Notes: generated from the sequence alone by a model not told the origin. A stretch of DNA of 23,640 bases from JAYEJW01 sp034716535 (GCA_034716535.1 JAYEJW010000592.1:1-23640); one strand, 5' to 3'; positions 1-7,729 are shown, counted from the stretch's first letter. Made by a program: numbers and translations.

Positions 1-1
1 C

Positions 2-109
2 ATCGTGCTCTCCACCCTTGCCGTCTGGTTCGGTATGAACAACATTCGGCACATCGAGGCGTCCTTTGCGGAGGAGGCGACCGTCTTCCATCGCAAGCAC
101 GCCTGGGTG
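2..109 (+). pseudogene. Inverted fragment of the narK coding sequence
   Basis: Read on the plus strand in the frame starting at base 2, this segment encodes IVLSTLAVWFGMNNI followed by an ASFAEEATVF-RKHAWV stretch. That is the typical NarK sequence directly after the FIWVPFIVL segment, which here ends the minus-strand narK at about base 112. The reading therefore continues on the opposite strand. A short inverted repeat (CATCGTGCT at 1-9 and its complement at 113-121, with further similarity to 15 and 107) marks both ends. Either a roughly 110-bp inversion has broken the gene, or this is a fold-back chimera at a contig end. The artefact explanation is more likely. Confidence 0.75.
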
Positions 110-111
110 GG

Positions 112-2067
112 AAGCACGATGAACGGCACCCAGATAAAGCCGGCGTTCTGCAGCCAGATCTGCTTGTCCACACCCTCGTCCACCATGGTCTGGGCGTCGC
201 CGCCCATGACGAACAGCGCGCCGCCGTAGATCACTATCGGAACCACTCCCTGGGCCACGGCCACCCCCAGGTTGCCGACGCCGGCGTTCAGACCCAGGGC
301 CGTCCCCTGCATCTTCTTGGGGAAGAAGAAGCTGATATTGCCCATGCTCGAGGAGAAGTTGCCGCCGCCGAAGCCGCACAGCAGGGCGATGACCACGAAC
401 ACCGCATAGTTGGTGTCGGGATTCTGGACGGCGACACTCATCCACAGGGTGGGCAGCAGCAGCGAGGCGGTGCTGAATACCGCCCAGTTGCGCCCGCCGA
501 AGATAGGCACCACGAAGGAATAGAGCAGACGCAGGATCGCCCCCGACAACCCCGGCAACGCCGCCAGCCAGAACAGCTCGCTGGTGGTGAACTGGAAGCC
601 GACCTTGGGCAGCTCGACCACCACCACGCTCCAGACCACCCAGACCGCGAACGAGAGCAGCAGCGCCGGCATAGAGATCCACAGATTGCGGTTGGCGATG
701 GCGCGGCCGGTGGTGTTCCAGAATGCCTCGTCCTCCGGACGCCAATCGGTGAGCCAGACCCTCCTTCCCCGCTTGGCATCCACCAGGCCGCCGCGCACCA
801 GCTCGTCGCGCAGACCTTCGTTCTCCTGGAGGATGGCGTCGCGCTCGCCCCTGGCGGCCGCCCAGGTCCAGATCATGACGCCCGCCAGCACGACGTACAT
901 CAGCATGAAGCAGCTGGTGCGCACACCGACCGCGTCCGCGGCGATACCGAACATGATGGGCAGGGAGAAGCCGCCGAGACCGCCGATAACGCCCACCATA
1001 CCGCCGACCGAGCCCATGTTGGTGGGATAGTGGTCGGCCAGTTGGCGGTAGACGCTGGCCTTGCCGATACCCTGGGCGATACCGACGATGAAGATCAGCA
1101 CGGTAAACAGCACGATGCCGACACCGATGCTCACCGAGAAGTCGCCCTCGATGCCGTGGATGGTCAGCGTCGTGGGAGGATAGGAGATCAGGAACAGGCA
1201 GACGATGCTCACCCAGAACACCCACCAGGTCACCGTGCCCCCGCCCCACTTGTCCGACATCCAGCCGCCTAGGGCGCGAATCAACCCGGAGGGCAGGACG
1301 AAGAACATGGTGATAAAGGCGGCCTGTTGCAGGTCGAGCCCGTACTCGCCCATGTAGTACTTGGGCAGCCACAGGGCCAGGGCCACGAAGCCGCCGAAGA
1401 CGAAGTAGTAGGCCAGGCCGTAGCGCCAGACCCGCGCCTCCGCGAGCGGCGCCAACTGGTCCGCCAGCGAAAACGGGGTCTTTGACTTCTTGCGTTCTTC
1501 GTGGAGCGGGTCGGGGTAGGTGGTGAACCAGAACAGCACGGCCATGACCAGCATGGCGATGGAATAGATCTCCGGCACCGCCCGCCAGCCCGAAGCCACC
1601 ACGATGAGGGGGGCCACCAGATTGGTCACCGCCGCACCGGCGTTGCCGGCGCCGAAGATCCCCATGGCCGTGCCCTGGCGCTCCTTCGGGAACCAGGCGG
1701 AGGTATAGGCGATGCCGATGGCGAAGGAGCCCCCGGCGAGGCCGACGAACAGGCCGATGACGAGGTATTGCCAGTACTCGGTGGCGAAAGAGAGCCCGTA
1801 GGTGGGGATGGCCACCAGCAGCATCTGGATGAAGTAGACGATACGCCCGCCGTAGCGGTCGGTCATCAGCCCCAGGGGCAGGCGCACCAGGGAGCCGGTC
1901 AGGATCGGGGTGGCAACCAGCAGGCCGAACTCGGTCTCGCTGAGACCCAGCTCCCCCTTGATCTTGATCCCGATGACGGAAAACATGGTCCAGACCGCAA
2001 AGTTCACCGCGAACGCAACCGTGTTCATGGTGAGAACGGATAGCTGTTTCGTTCTTTGCGTGGCCAT
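112..2067 (-). CDS. narK: Fused two-domain NarK-type nitrate/nitrite transporter, 3' end missing
   Basis: This is a major facilitator protein predicted to carry nitrate and nitrite across the inner membrane. About 652 codons are readable, too many for a single MFS unit, and two units can be seen. The N-terminal one contains VWTMFSVIGIKIK, LVRLPLGLMTDRYGG and GGSFAIGIAYTSAWFPKERQG. It is joined through a charged linker near residues 400-450 to a second unit with GFGGGNFSSSMGNISFFFPKK, a nitrate-signature type motif. This matches the fused NarK1-NarK2 architecture known from denitrifiers such as Paracoccus. The ATG at 2067 follows an AGGGG sequence. The gene is divergent from narX with an FNR-type box upstream. 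The normal reading stops at about 112, where the coding sense flips strand, so the real C-terminus is not visible. Confidence 0.9.
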
Positions 2068-2101
2068 ATCGGGAGCCCCTGTCGAAGTATTTCAGCATAA
2101 A

Positions 2102-2107
2102 CTTATA
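2102..2107 (-). promoter_or_regulatory. Probable -10 element of the narK promoter
   Basis: On the minus strand this reads TATAAG. Its centre is about 31 bp from the centre of the FNR-type box at 2129-2142. That is close to the spacing expected when FNR sits at about -41.5 (class II activation). It would put the transcription start near 2095, roughly 28 bp before the narK start codon. This is inferred from spacing only. Confidence 0.5.
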
Positions 2108-2128
2108 AGAGGGGCAAAAACCTCACAA

Positions 2129-2142
2129 TTGATTCAAATCAA
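2129..2142. promoter_or_regulatory. FNR/Anr-type binding site
   Basis: The sequence TTGAT-TCAA-ATCAA is a perfect match to the FNR/Anr consensus TTGAT-N4-ATCAA. It lies in the divergent spacer between narK and narX. Its distance from the narK -10 element suggests oxygen-controlled activation of narK. Effects on narX, whose start is about 250 bp away, are uncertain. Confidence 0.85.
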
Positions 2143-2167
2143 TCCGATTGTCGTCGCCTCCCTCGAA

Positions 2168-2183
2168 TACTCCTTTTGGAGTA
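2168..2183. promoter_or_regulatory. NarL-type 7-2-7 binding site
   Basis: The sequence TACTCCT-TT-TGGAGTA is two inverted heptamers with a 2-bp spacer. The left heptamer fits the NarL/NarP consensus TACYYMT, and the right one fits in the opposite orientation with one mismatch at its inner base. The palindrome extends one more base pair on each side (2167-2184). It lies between narK and narX-narL, so nitrate-responsive control by the adjacent NarL is the natural reading. Confidence 0.75.
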
Positions 2184-2387
2184 TCCTGGGCACCACTTGC
2201 AATGCATTGAAACAAAAGGTTATTTTTTATGCCTTGGTAGACGTTGACGATCGCGCCGCAATGCTGTCAGCGCAGAAGGAGTAATCCTTAATAAACCAAC
2301 GGAATTAGGCAATGCGGCGGTTTGTCCAGCCTGTACCCGGTCCGAACACCGTTCAGGCATCACTCTGACAACCCGGAGGCGTATCCC

Positions 2388-4307
2388 ATGCCCGGATACC
2401 TGAACCGCTCCCTCCTGCTCCGCGCCGGTCTGGCGATGGGATTGATCACTGCGCTGGCGGTGGGCGGCATGGCCAGCGCGGTGTTCGTGGCCCGCTCCAC
2501 CAACGGCGAGGCAGCCGCGGTGAATCAGGCGGGCAGTCTGCGGATGCAGTCCTACCAGATCGCGGCGGCGTTGGAGGCAGTCCGCAACGGCGGATCCGAC
2601 CCGTTCGGGGACATAAAGATGCTGACGACGGAGTTCGAGCAGCGCCTGGCCAGCCCGCGCCTGACCGATGTAGTAAACACCACCAGCCGCAAGTCCATTC
2701 AGGAGGTCTACCGGCTGATCGCGGATCGATGGCAACGAGCCGTCCTTCCCCTGCTCCGGCCCCCGATCCAGCAATCCATGGAACGGAGCACCGATCCATT
2801 AGCAGAGGAATCGCTTGACGGAACCCGCCTGGCCTTCCGCGCCATCGTGGCCGGCTTCGTAGCCGATATCGACGACCTGGTGCGGCTGCTGGAGGAGGAT
2901 GCCGAGTCGCGCATACACATGCTGGGACTGTTCCAGGGAATCAGCCTGTTTCTGACCCTGGCGGTGGCCATCGCTACCCTCTATCTGCTGCAAATCGATG
3001 TGCTTGGGCCCTTGCGCGATCTGCTCAATGCCGCAGAGCGGGCGGGAAGCGGCGACTTCACCGCCCGGGTGGGTCACACCGGGGCCGACGAGCTCGGCCG
3101 CCTGGGACGGACCTTCAACACCATGGCCGCGGGCCTGTCCAAGATGTACGGTGCACTGGAGGAACGGGTTGCGCAGAAAACCAGAAAGTTGATGCAACGC
3201 AACCAGTCATTGGAGCTGCTCTACAGCGCGACCCAGTACCTGACCGAGGCCCCGGTTTCAGAACCGACCTATCGTAAATTGTTGGACGATATCGGACGGG
3301 TGGTGGAGGTTCGCGGCATCACACTGTGCCGGAAGGGCGAAGGGAAAAACCGCGCCCACCGGATAGCCCGCAACGGCCCGATACCGCCGATGTGCGGAAC
3401 CGAAAACTGCGGCCTCTGTCTGGGCAATGGACGGACGCGGCTGCTTGGCAACGCGGAGCACGGCGGTACCGCCGATATCCTGTCGGTACCCGTCGGCGAC
3501 CAAAAGAACAATAACGGCGTGCTGCTGGTGGGGATAAAGCCGGATAACGAATTGGAACCCTGGCAGATCCAGCTTCTGGAGACCCTGGGCAAACATATTG
3601 GCGTCTCCGTGGACGTAAGCCGCCTCATCACCCAGCGCCGCCGCCTGGCACTGCTCGAGGAGCGCAGCGCGATGGCACGGGAGCTGCACGACTCCCTGGC
3701 GCAATCGCTCACCTACCTCAAGATCCAGGTCACCCGTCTCTCCATTCTGATGGGATCGGAGGCGGAGCGCAGCGCCGTGGACGGCGTCCTCGCGGAGCTC
3801 AAGGAGGGGCTCGAGTCGGCCTACCGCCAGTTACGCGAGCTGCTCACCACCTTTCGCCTGCAGATGGATGGACACGGCCTGGGGCCGGCCCTAGCCAAAA
3901 CGGTGGAGGAATTCAACGCACGCGGCGAGATGGCCATCCTACTGGACAACAAGCTCAAGATCTCCCCATTCAGCGTCAATGAGGAAATCCATGTGCTGCA
4001 AATCGTGCGCGAGGCCCTGTCCAACGTCATTCACCACTCCAAAGCGACACAGGCCCAGGTCAGCCTGGGTTTCGAGGATGACGAGCGCATACTGATCTGC
4101 GTGGAAGACAACGGCATCGGCATCCCGCAGAAGGCCGACCGTACCCACCATTACGGGCAGGTGATCATGCGCGAACGTGCCAGCTCATTGCATGGCGATC
4201 TGCGAATCGAGCCGCAGGATCAGGGGGGCACGAGGGTCTGCCTGAGGTTTCAGCCGGTAACCACCCAGCAGAACCGTCTCTCCCCGCAGGAGGAACCGGC
4301 GACATGA
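2388..4307 (+). CDS. narX: NarX-type nitrate/nitrite sensor histidine kinase
   Basis: This is a membrane sensor kinase of 639 aa that phosphorylates the response regulator NarL. Transmembrane segments lie at about 10-35 and 184-203. The periplasmic part carries the NarX/NarQ P-box (NQAGSLRMQSY, about 46-56) that binds nitrate and nitrite. A HAMP linker follows (about 204-256), then a signalling helix and a GAF-like central module with cysteines in CGTENCGLC (about 336-344). The HisKA_3 phosphoacceptor is H434 in RELHDSLAQSL. The ATPase has an N-box (NVIHHSKA, about 547) and DNGIGIP (about 574). An upstream TTG at 2322 is open in frame, but ATG 2388 is preferred because GGAGG lies 8 bp before it. 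The stop overlaps the start of narL in an ATGA junction. Confidence 0.93.
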   Translation: MPGYLNRSLLLRAGLAMGLITALAVGGMASAVFVARSTNGEAAAVNQAGSLRMQSYQIAAALEAVRNGGSDPFGDIKMLTTEFEQRLASPRLTDVVNTTSRKSIQEVYRLIADRWQRAVLPLLRPPIQQSMERSTDPLAEESLDGTRLAFRAIVAGFVADIDDLVRLLEEDAESRIHMLGLFQGISLFLTLAVAIATLYLLQIDVLGPLRDLLNAAERAGSGDFTARVGHTGADELGRLGRTFNTMAAGLSKMYGALEERVAQKTRKLMQRNQSLELLYSATQYLTEAPVSEPTYRKLLDDIGRVVEVRGITLCRKGEGKNRAHRIARNGPIPPMCGTENCGLCLGNGRTRLLGNAEHGGTADILSVPVGDQKNNNGVLLVGIKPDNELEPWQIQLLETLGKHIGVSVDVSRLITQRRRLALLEERSAMARELHDSLAQSLTYLKIQVTRLSILMGSEAERSAVDGVLAELKEGLESAYRQLRELLTTFRLQMDGHGLGPALAKTVEEFNARGEMAILLDNKLKISPFSVNEEIHVLQIVREALSNVIHHSKATQAQVSLGFEDDERILICVEDNGIGIPQKADRTHHYGQVIMRERASSLHGDLRIEPQDQGGTRVCLRFQPVTTQQNRLSPQEEPAT

Positions 4308-4960
4308 GCGAAAGCATAGTCCAACGCATTGTCATCATCGATGACCATCCGCTCCTGCGCAAGGGACTGCAACAGCTTGCCGATCTCAGCCCGGGCCTCG
4401 ATATCGTCGGGGAAACGGAGAACGGCGAGCTGGGGCTGGCGATGGTTCAGGCGTTACAGCCCGACATCGTACTGCTGGATCTGAACATGCCGGGAATGAA
4501 CGGGCTGGAAACCCTGAATGCCCTGAAACAGCTGGAGCCCGCACCCAAGGTGGCGATCCTCACCGTATCCGACGCGCAAGAGGACGTCGTAGCCGCCTTG
4601 CGCGGGGGCGCCGATGGCTACCTGTTGAAGGACATGGACCCCGAAGAGCTCCTGAACAAGTTGCATGAGTTGGCGGAAGGCCGACTGGTGATGTCCCCCA
4701 ATATCGCCGAAAGCCTGGCCCTGGCGCTGCGTGCCGAGAACCTGAAGGTGCAGGAATCGGGGCCCATTGGACTCACGGAACGGGAGCGCGAGATCCTGGT
4801 CCACATCAGAGGTGGCGAGAGCAATAAGGTGATTGCCCGCAAGCTCCATATCGCCGAAGCCACGGTCAAGGTGCACGTCAAGCATCTGCTGAAGAAACTG
4901 GGGCTGAAGTCGCGTGTCGACGCGGCAGTATGGGCCGTAACCCATAAAAACGAGTTGTAG
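4304..4960 (+). CDS. narL: NarL-type response regulator
   Basis: This is a cytoplasmic two-component regulator of 218 aa, partner of the overlapping NarX. The receiver domain (about 8-125) has acidic residues D13 and D14, phosphoacceptor D59 in LLDLNMPGMNG, T87 and K109 (LLKD). The LuxR/NarL-type helix-turn-helix follows from about 155 (LTEREREIL ... NKVIARKLHIAEATVKVHVKHLLKKLG). The start ATG overlaps the narX stop, implying translational coupling. The NarL-type palindrome upstream of narK and narX is its likely target, which would give nitrate control of narK and autoregulation. Confidence 0.92.
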   Translation: MSESIVQRIVIIDDHPLLRKGLQQLADLSPGLDIVGETENGELGLAMVQALQPDIVLLDLNMPGMNGLETLNALKQLEPAPKVAILTVSDAQEDVVAALRGGADGYLLKDMDPEELLNKLHELAEGRLVMSPNIAESLALALRAENLKVQESGPIGLTEREREILVHIRGGESNKVIARKLHIAEATVKVHVKHLLKKLGLKSRVDAAVWAVTHKNEL

Positions 4961-4997
4961 TGTTCAGGGGGACTGCACCCCGAAGATCGGCCGAACC

Positions 4998-5121
4998 ATG
5001 ACTCTGGCCGACACGGCGGCCGAATCGGCCACCAACCCATCGACCCGGAGCTGTCTCGGGTGAGCTGCTCAACCACGCGGTGGACGAGGCCCCCGACGGT
5101 GCGGACGGGGCCGCCGTGGCG
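4998..5121 (+). pseudogene. Degraded partial copy of the helical-protein gene (6677-7396)
   Basis: Three short blocks in three frames match the intact 239-aa protein encoded on the minus strand at 6677-7396. LADTAAES (from 5004) matches residues 11-18. PIDPELS (from about 5036) matches residues 123-129. ELLNHAVDEAPDGADGAAVA (from 5062) matches residues 131-150. By eye, the last block is about 77% identical at the DNA level over 60 bases. The copy has therefore lost about 100 internal codons and carries frameshifts. It runs directly into transposase-like sequence at about 5122. The last block also weakly resembles the transposase family's own sequence, so the exact boundary is uncertain. Confidence 0.6.
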
Positions 5122-5339
5122 ATGGTCGATAAGAGCCGAGCCCGGTTTCTTGCGCTCAAGAGCCTCAGCATGGACGAGGGCTTTCACAGCCCCGCCAACC
5201 AACAGGCGCTTCAAGAGCGCGTGGAGCGGGTCGTGCTGCCGAAAAAGCCAAGCTCTCCGTAGCCGACCAGGCCCGCGAGGGCGATCCGGAATTCATCCGC
5301 CTACGCCGGCGCCACTCGGGCCTGGAATCGGCGATCAAT
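5122..5339 (+). mobile_element. Remnant of a DDE transposase C-terminus
   Basis: In one frame the sequence reads MVDKSRARF, then SLSMDEGFHSPANQQ and VERVVLPKK. After a frameshift near 5245 it continues LSVADQAREGDPEF and RRRHSGLESAIN. This matches the C-terminal pattern of ISNCY/IS1182-like transposases (SfDkGFhSpxN ... LPkkG ... RRxHsavESAIN), recalled from family knowledge and not searched. The N-terminal catalytic part and the element's ends are not visible. The remnant stops within a few bases of the 3' end of the DsrC-like gene on the other strand. It is inactive. Confidence 0.7.
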
Positions 5340-5673
5340 ACCCGCCCTTGCGAGCGACGTAGGGGAGGCCCGCGATCCTGTTGCCCTGCTTGCTCGGCGC
5401 CTGCGGGAACAACTTGTACAGGTCCTTGCTGCTGACCTTCTTGCCCCAGCGCTTGCCCATGTCCTTGAGGATGGCGCGCTCCATGGGCTGGTTGTTGCTG
5501 TTGTTCATGTACTCGTCGCGCAGGTACTCGAGCACATCCCAGTGCTCCTGGGTGAACTCGATGCCGTCCTCGACGGCGAGCACCTTGGCGACGTCCTCGT
5601 TCCAATCCTGAGGGTTGACCAGGTTGCCGTTGGCGTCGGTCTCGATGGTCTTGCCGTTTACCTCAATGGACAT
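5335..5673 (-). CDS. DsrC/TusE-family protein lacking both C-terminal cysteines (RspA-like)
   Basis: This 112-aa protein has the DsrC fold pattern: an N-terminal IEVNGKTIETDANGNL hairpin, EHWDVLEYLRDEY and a C-terminal RIAGLPY arm. It aligns end to end with the canonical DsrC at 12672-13004. Where DsrC has KQACRYAGLPKPTGCV, this protein has KQGNRIAGLPYVARKGGY. Both redox cysteines are replaced, so it cannot form the persulfide or trisulfide that carries sulfur to DsrAB and DsrK. Cysteine-free DsrC relatives have been named RspA and proposed to be regulatory. ATG 5673 is chosen because AGAGGAG lies about 8 bp upstream and the protein then starts like DsrC. It is the last gene of the leftward set and probably has its own promoter in the 153-bp gap upstream. 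Confidence 0.88.
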   Translation of the reverse strand: MSIEVNGKTIETDANGNLVNPQDWNEDVAKVLAVEDGIEFTQEHWDVLEYLRDEYMNNSNNQPMERAILKDMGKRWGKKVSSKDLYKLFPQAPSKQGNRIAGLPYVARKGGY

Positions 5674-5826
5674 GATCTTGCTCCTCTTGTCTGGGTCTGC
5701 CGTCTTTGCGGCGGAAGAACTGTGCACACACCGCAGTCGCGCACGAAAATCATAGCCTCCTAATTTTATGGAATTGTAAAGCGTTCGTCATCCCAAGAAT
5801 GCCGGAACAAGGGCGGGAGTCGGTCC

Positions 5827-6516
5827 TCAGCCGACTTTCTTGACGGCCTCTATGCCCTTGTGGGGGATGAATATGCCGCAACCCATCTCGCGGTGGGGGC
5901 CGAGTCCCGTCTGTTGGAGACGGACCGATTCTTTCTGTGTGAGGTCGGCAAGCATCAGGCTCCGGGTGCGGATGGGGCCATCGGGCGTGACAAGGGGCGC
6001 GTCTTTGCCGCAAAGGGCCTTGCGTACGCGGATATCGCTCGCGCGCAGCTCGCTTGCGGCCCAGGCAAGGAAGTCGTCCTCGCTGTCGTCCGGGCGGGTG
6101 ACCACGTAGCGTGAGAATAGGGTGCTCTCTCTGCTGAGCGGCCGGATCTTGCCCTCGCGGACGGTCAAGGGGCAACCGGACACGTCCAAGGTCTTGCCCC
6201 TCAGGTCGTCCATCAGCTCATCCATCCGTTCCTTGGAAACGCGGATAGTGAGCTTGGTTCGCCTGGAGACGATCAGGCGTTGATCGGATCCGTGCTCGGG
6301 ACGTTCCCAGCCGTTCTGTGAGCCGGCGACGTGGACCGCGTGCACGGCGACGACGCTTGGGTCCTCGCCGACCCAGGGCAGGGCCTCTCGCAGGGCGGCG
6401 GACAAGGCATAGGCGTGGTCCACAGGCAGGCGCTTACAGTCGATGGAGAACAGGATGTCGACAACATCGTCCGGTACCTGAAGTGTTTTTTCGGAGTCGT
6501 CTTCTTGCCAGAACAT
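5827..6516 (-). CDS. Cas6/Cmx6-like RNA-binding protein without a CRISPR array
   Basis: This 229-aa protein resembles the Cas6/Cmx6 family (type I-MYXAN CRISPR-associated Cas6). It has an N-terminal ferredoxin-like part with LPVDHAYALSAALREALPWV (about 30-48). A middle LTIRV ... LRGKTLDVSGCPL segment and STLFSRYVV follow. The C-terminal glycine-rich loop GLGPHREMGCGIFIPHK (about 204-220) is the family hallmark. Cas6 proteins cut CRISPR precursor RNA, but no repeat array or other cas gene occurs in this window. It may therefore have been co-opted for another RNA. H34 and H208 are possible functional residues, which I infer only. No clear ribosome binding site precedes ATG 6516, so the start is less sure. 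It sits between the helical-protein gene and the DsrC-like gene. Confidence 0.75.
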   Translation of the reverse strand: MFWQEDDSEKTLQVPDDVVDILFSIDCKRLPVDHAYALSAALREALPWVGEDPSVVAVHAVHVAGSQNGWERPEHGSDQRLIVSRRTKLTIRVSKERMDELMDDLRGKTLDVSGCPLTVREGKIRPLSRESTLFSRYVVTRPDDSEDDFLAWAASELRASDIRVRKALCGKDAPLVTPDGPIRTRSLMLADLTQKESVRLQQTGLGPHREMGCGIFIPHKGIEAVKKVG

Positions 6517-6595
6517 AAGAATTACGGCTGTCGCTAGGCCGTGAGCAGATTGTTAAAAGGCAGACCCTATTCGTGAGGGCCCGGGTACCGTGCGG

Positions 6596-6654
6596 CGTAC
6601 TTGGTACGAAGTGCGATTCGCCCAGCGAGTACACGAAGTATTTGACGCACTTCG
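6596..6654 (-). promoter_or_regulatory. Structured leader upstream of the Cas6-like gene
   Basis: The 160-bp gap before the Cas6-like gene contains CGTAC-TTG-GTACG (6596-6608). It also has a 9-bp inverted repeat, CGAAGTGCG at 6607-6615 and CGCACTTCG at 6646-6654, with a 30-base loop. The two structures share bases 6607-6608. On the minus strand this would be the 5' leader of the Cas6-like mRNA. No function is established. Confidence 0.35.
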
Positions 6655-6676
6655 CACCGCGCACTCCGCACTCCGC

Positions 6677-7396
6677 TTAATTCACGGGTAACCCTGCCTG
6701 CAGGGCCTCGCGGTCGAACCACCAGTCGTCCTGAACCAGGACGTCCACGACGTTGCGCAGGCGTACGAGGAATTTCTCGGGCTCGCGCAATTCGAGCCGT
6801 TCCATCCACAGATCGAATCCCTCCTGGCTGTCCACGCCGCTGTGACCGCGGGCGACGTTCCCGAGGATCTGGGTGGAAAAGAACATGAGGTTCTCCCGCT
6901 GCTTGCCCGAGGCCCGGACATCCGCGAGAAACAGGGCGGTGGTGGCGGCTACGGCGGCGCCGTCCGCGTCGTTTGGCGTTTCGTCCACCACGTGCGTGAG
7001 GAGCTCCACGGAGAGCTCAGGGTCGATGGGGTAGGTGACCGCAAGCCAGATACCCTGTCCCAACGCGCTGAGTGATTCCGGCTGCTCCGACTGAAACAGG
7101 ACGTCGCAGCTATCGGCGGCGGACTCGAAATCCTCCGTCGCGATGAAGACGTCGAGAGCCTCGCGGCCTAGGGGCCAGGCCTCATCGCCGCGCTCGAGGC
7201 TCACCAGGGTGCGCGCCATCTGCAGCTTGACGTCAGCGAACTCCTTGGGCCAGGCGCCGACGCGCTCCAGATCCGCGTAGCGCTCCTGCAGGGCCTGCAA
7301 GTGGGACTCCAGGGCGGCCTGCTCTGCGCTGCGGCTGATCACCGAATCGGCGGCGGTGTCGGCGAGCTGGGTGTTTGTGATGTCGTAATACTTCAT
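6677..7396 (-). CDS. Uncharacterised 239-aa helical protein
   Basis: I do not recognise a named family. The sequence starts MKYYDITNTQLADTAADSV and is rich in alanine, leucine and glutamate in regular helical spacing, for example ALESHLQALQERYADLERV and LMFFSTQILGNVARG. This suggests an all-helical, TPR- or HEAT-like cytoplasmic scaffold. There is one cysteine (C97) and no signal peptide or membrane segment. ATG 7396 is chosen because GGGGAAAG precedes it, although the frame is open further upstream. It starts 29 bp after the 63-aa gene and is probably co-transcribed with it. A decayed partial copy lies at 4998-5121, showing past duplication in this locus. Confidence 0.8.
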   Translation of the reverse strand: MKYYDITNTQLADTAADSVISRSAEQAALESHLQALQERYADLERVGAWPKEFADVKLQMARTLVSLERGDEAWPLGREALDVFIATEDFESAADSCDVLFQSEQPESLSALGQGIWLAVTYPIDPELSVELLTHVVDETPNDADGAAVAATTALFLADVRASGKQRENLMFFSTQILGNVARGHSGVDSQEGFDLWMERLELREPEKFLVRLRNVVDVLVQDDWWFDREALQAGLPVN

Positions 7397-7425
7397 GTCT
7401 TTCCCCGGGCGATAGCCGTCCCGTG

Positions 7426-7617
7426 CTAACGGATCAGGCCGCTGAATGCGGCTTCGAGGCGGTCTTCCCAATCCACCGGAGTGTCCGGATAGGGAGGCTT
7501 CAGGTCCATGCGGAAGAAGCGTTCACCGCCGCGGGCGATGGCCTGGATCAGTGGAATGAGCTCGTCGAAGGATTCGATCTCCTGGTGCGCGACCAAGATG
7601 TCACTCAGTTTCAACAT
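7426..7617 (-). CDS. Uncharacterised 63-aa protein
   Basis: This small acidic protein starts MLKLSDILVAHQEIESFDELI, continues IARGGERFFRMDLKPPYPDTP and ends WEDRLEAAFSGLIR. I recognise no named domain. The frame is open further upstream to 7794, overlapping the dioxygenase gene, but the composition upstream is poor and the clean protein-like part begins at ATG 7617. The ribosome binding site is weak. The gene lies 112 bp after the dioxygenase gene and 29 bp before the 239-aa gene. That spacing suggests it works with the 239-aa protein, which is an inference from arrangement only. Confidence 0.72.
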   Translation of the reverse strand: MLKLSDILVAHQEIESFDELIPLIQAIARGGERFFRMDLKPPYPDTPVDWEDRLEAAFSGLIR

Positions 7618-7729
7618 GTTAGAAAGTCCAGCCGCCTGAAATTGGTTGTTGTTGGTCGGGAGTGAGCTTCGTTCAAGGTACCGAGGCAAACCTGCAGCCG
7701 GGACGGTCGTCCGCTCGGGCCTCGGATTC

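Noticed and set aside
584..2043. Plus-strand frames of 148, 80 and 180 aa
   Set aside because: Opposite strand of narK, whose translation is clearly transporter-like.
5658..5753. 31-codon minus-strand frame overlapping the start of the DsrC-like gene
   Set aside because: AGGAGG lies only 2 bp before its ATG, too close, and nothing else supports a leader peptide.
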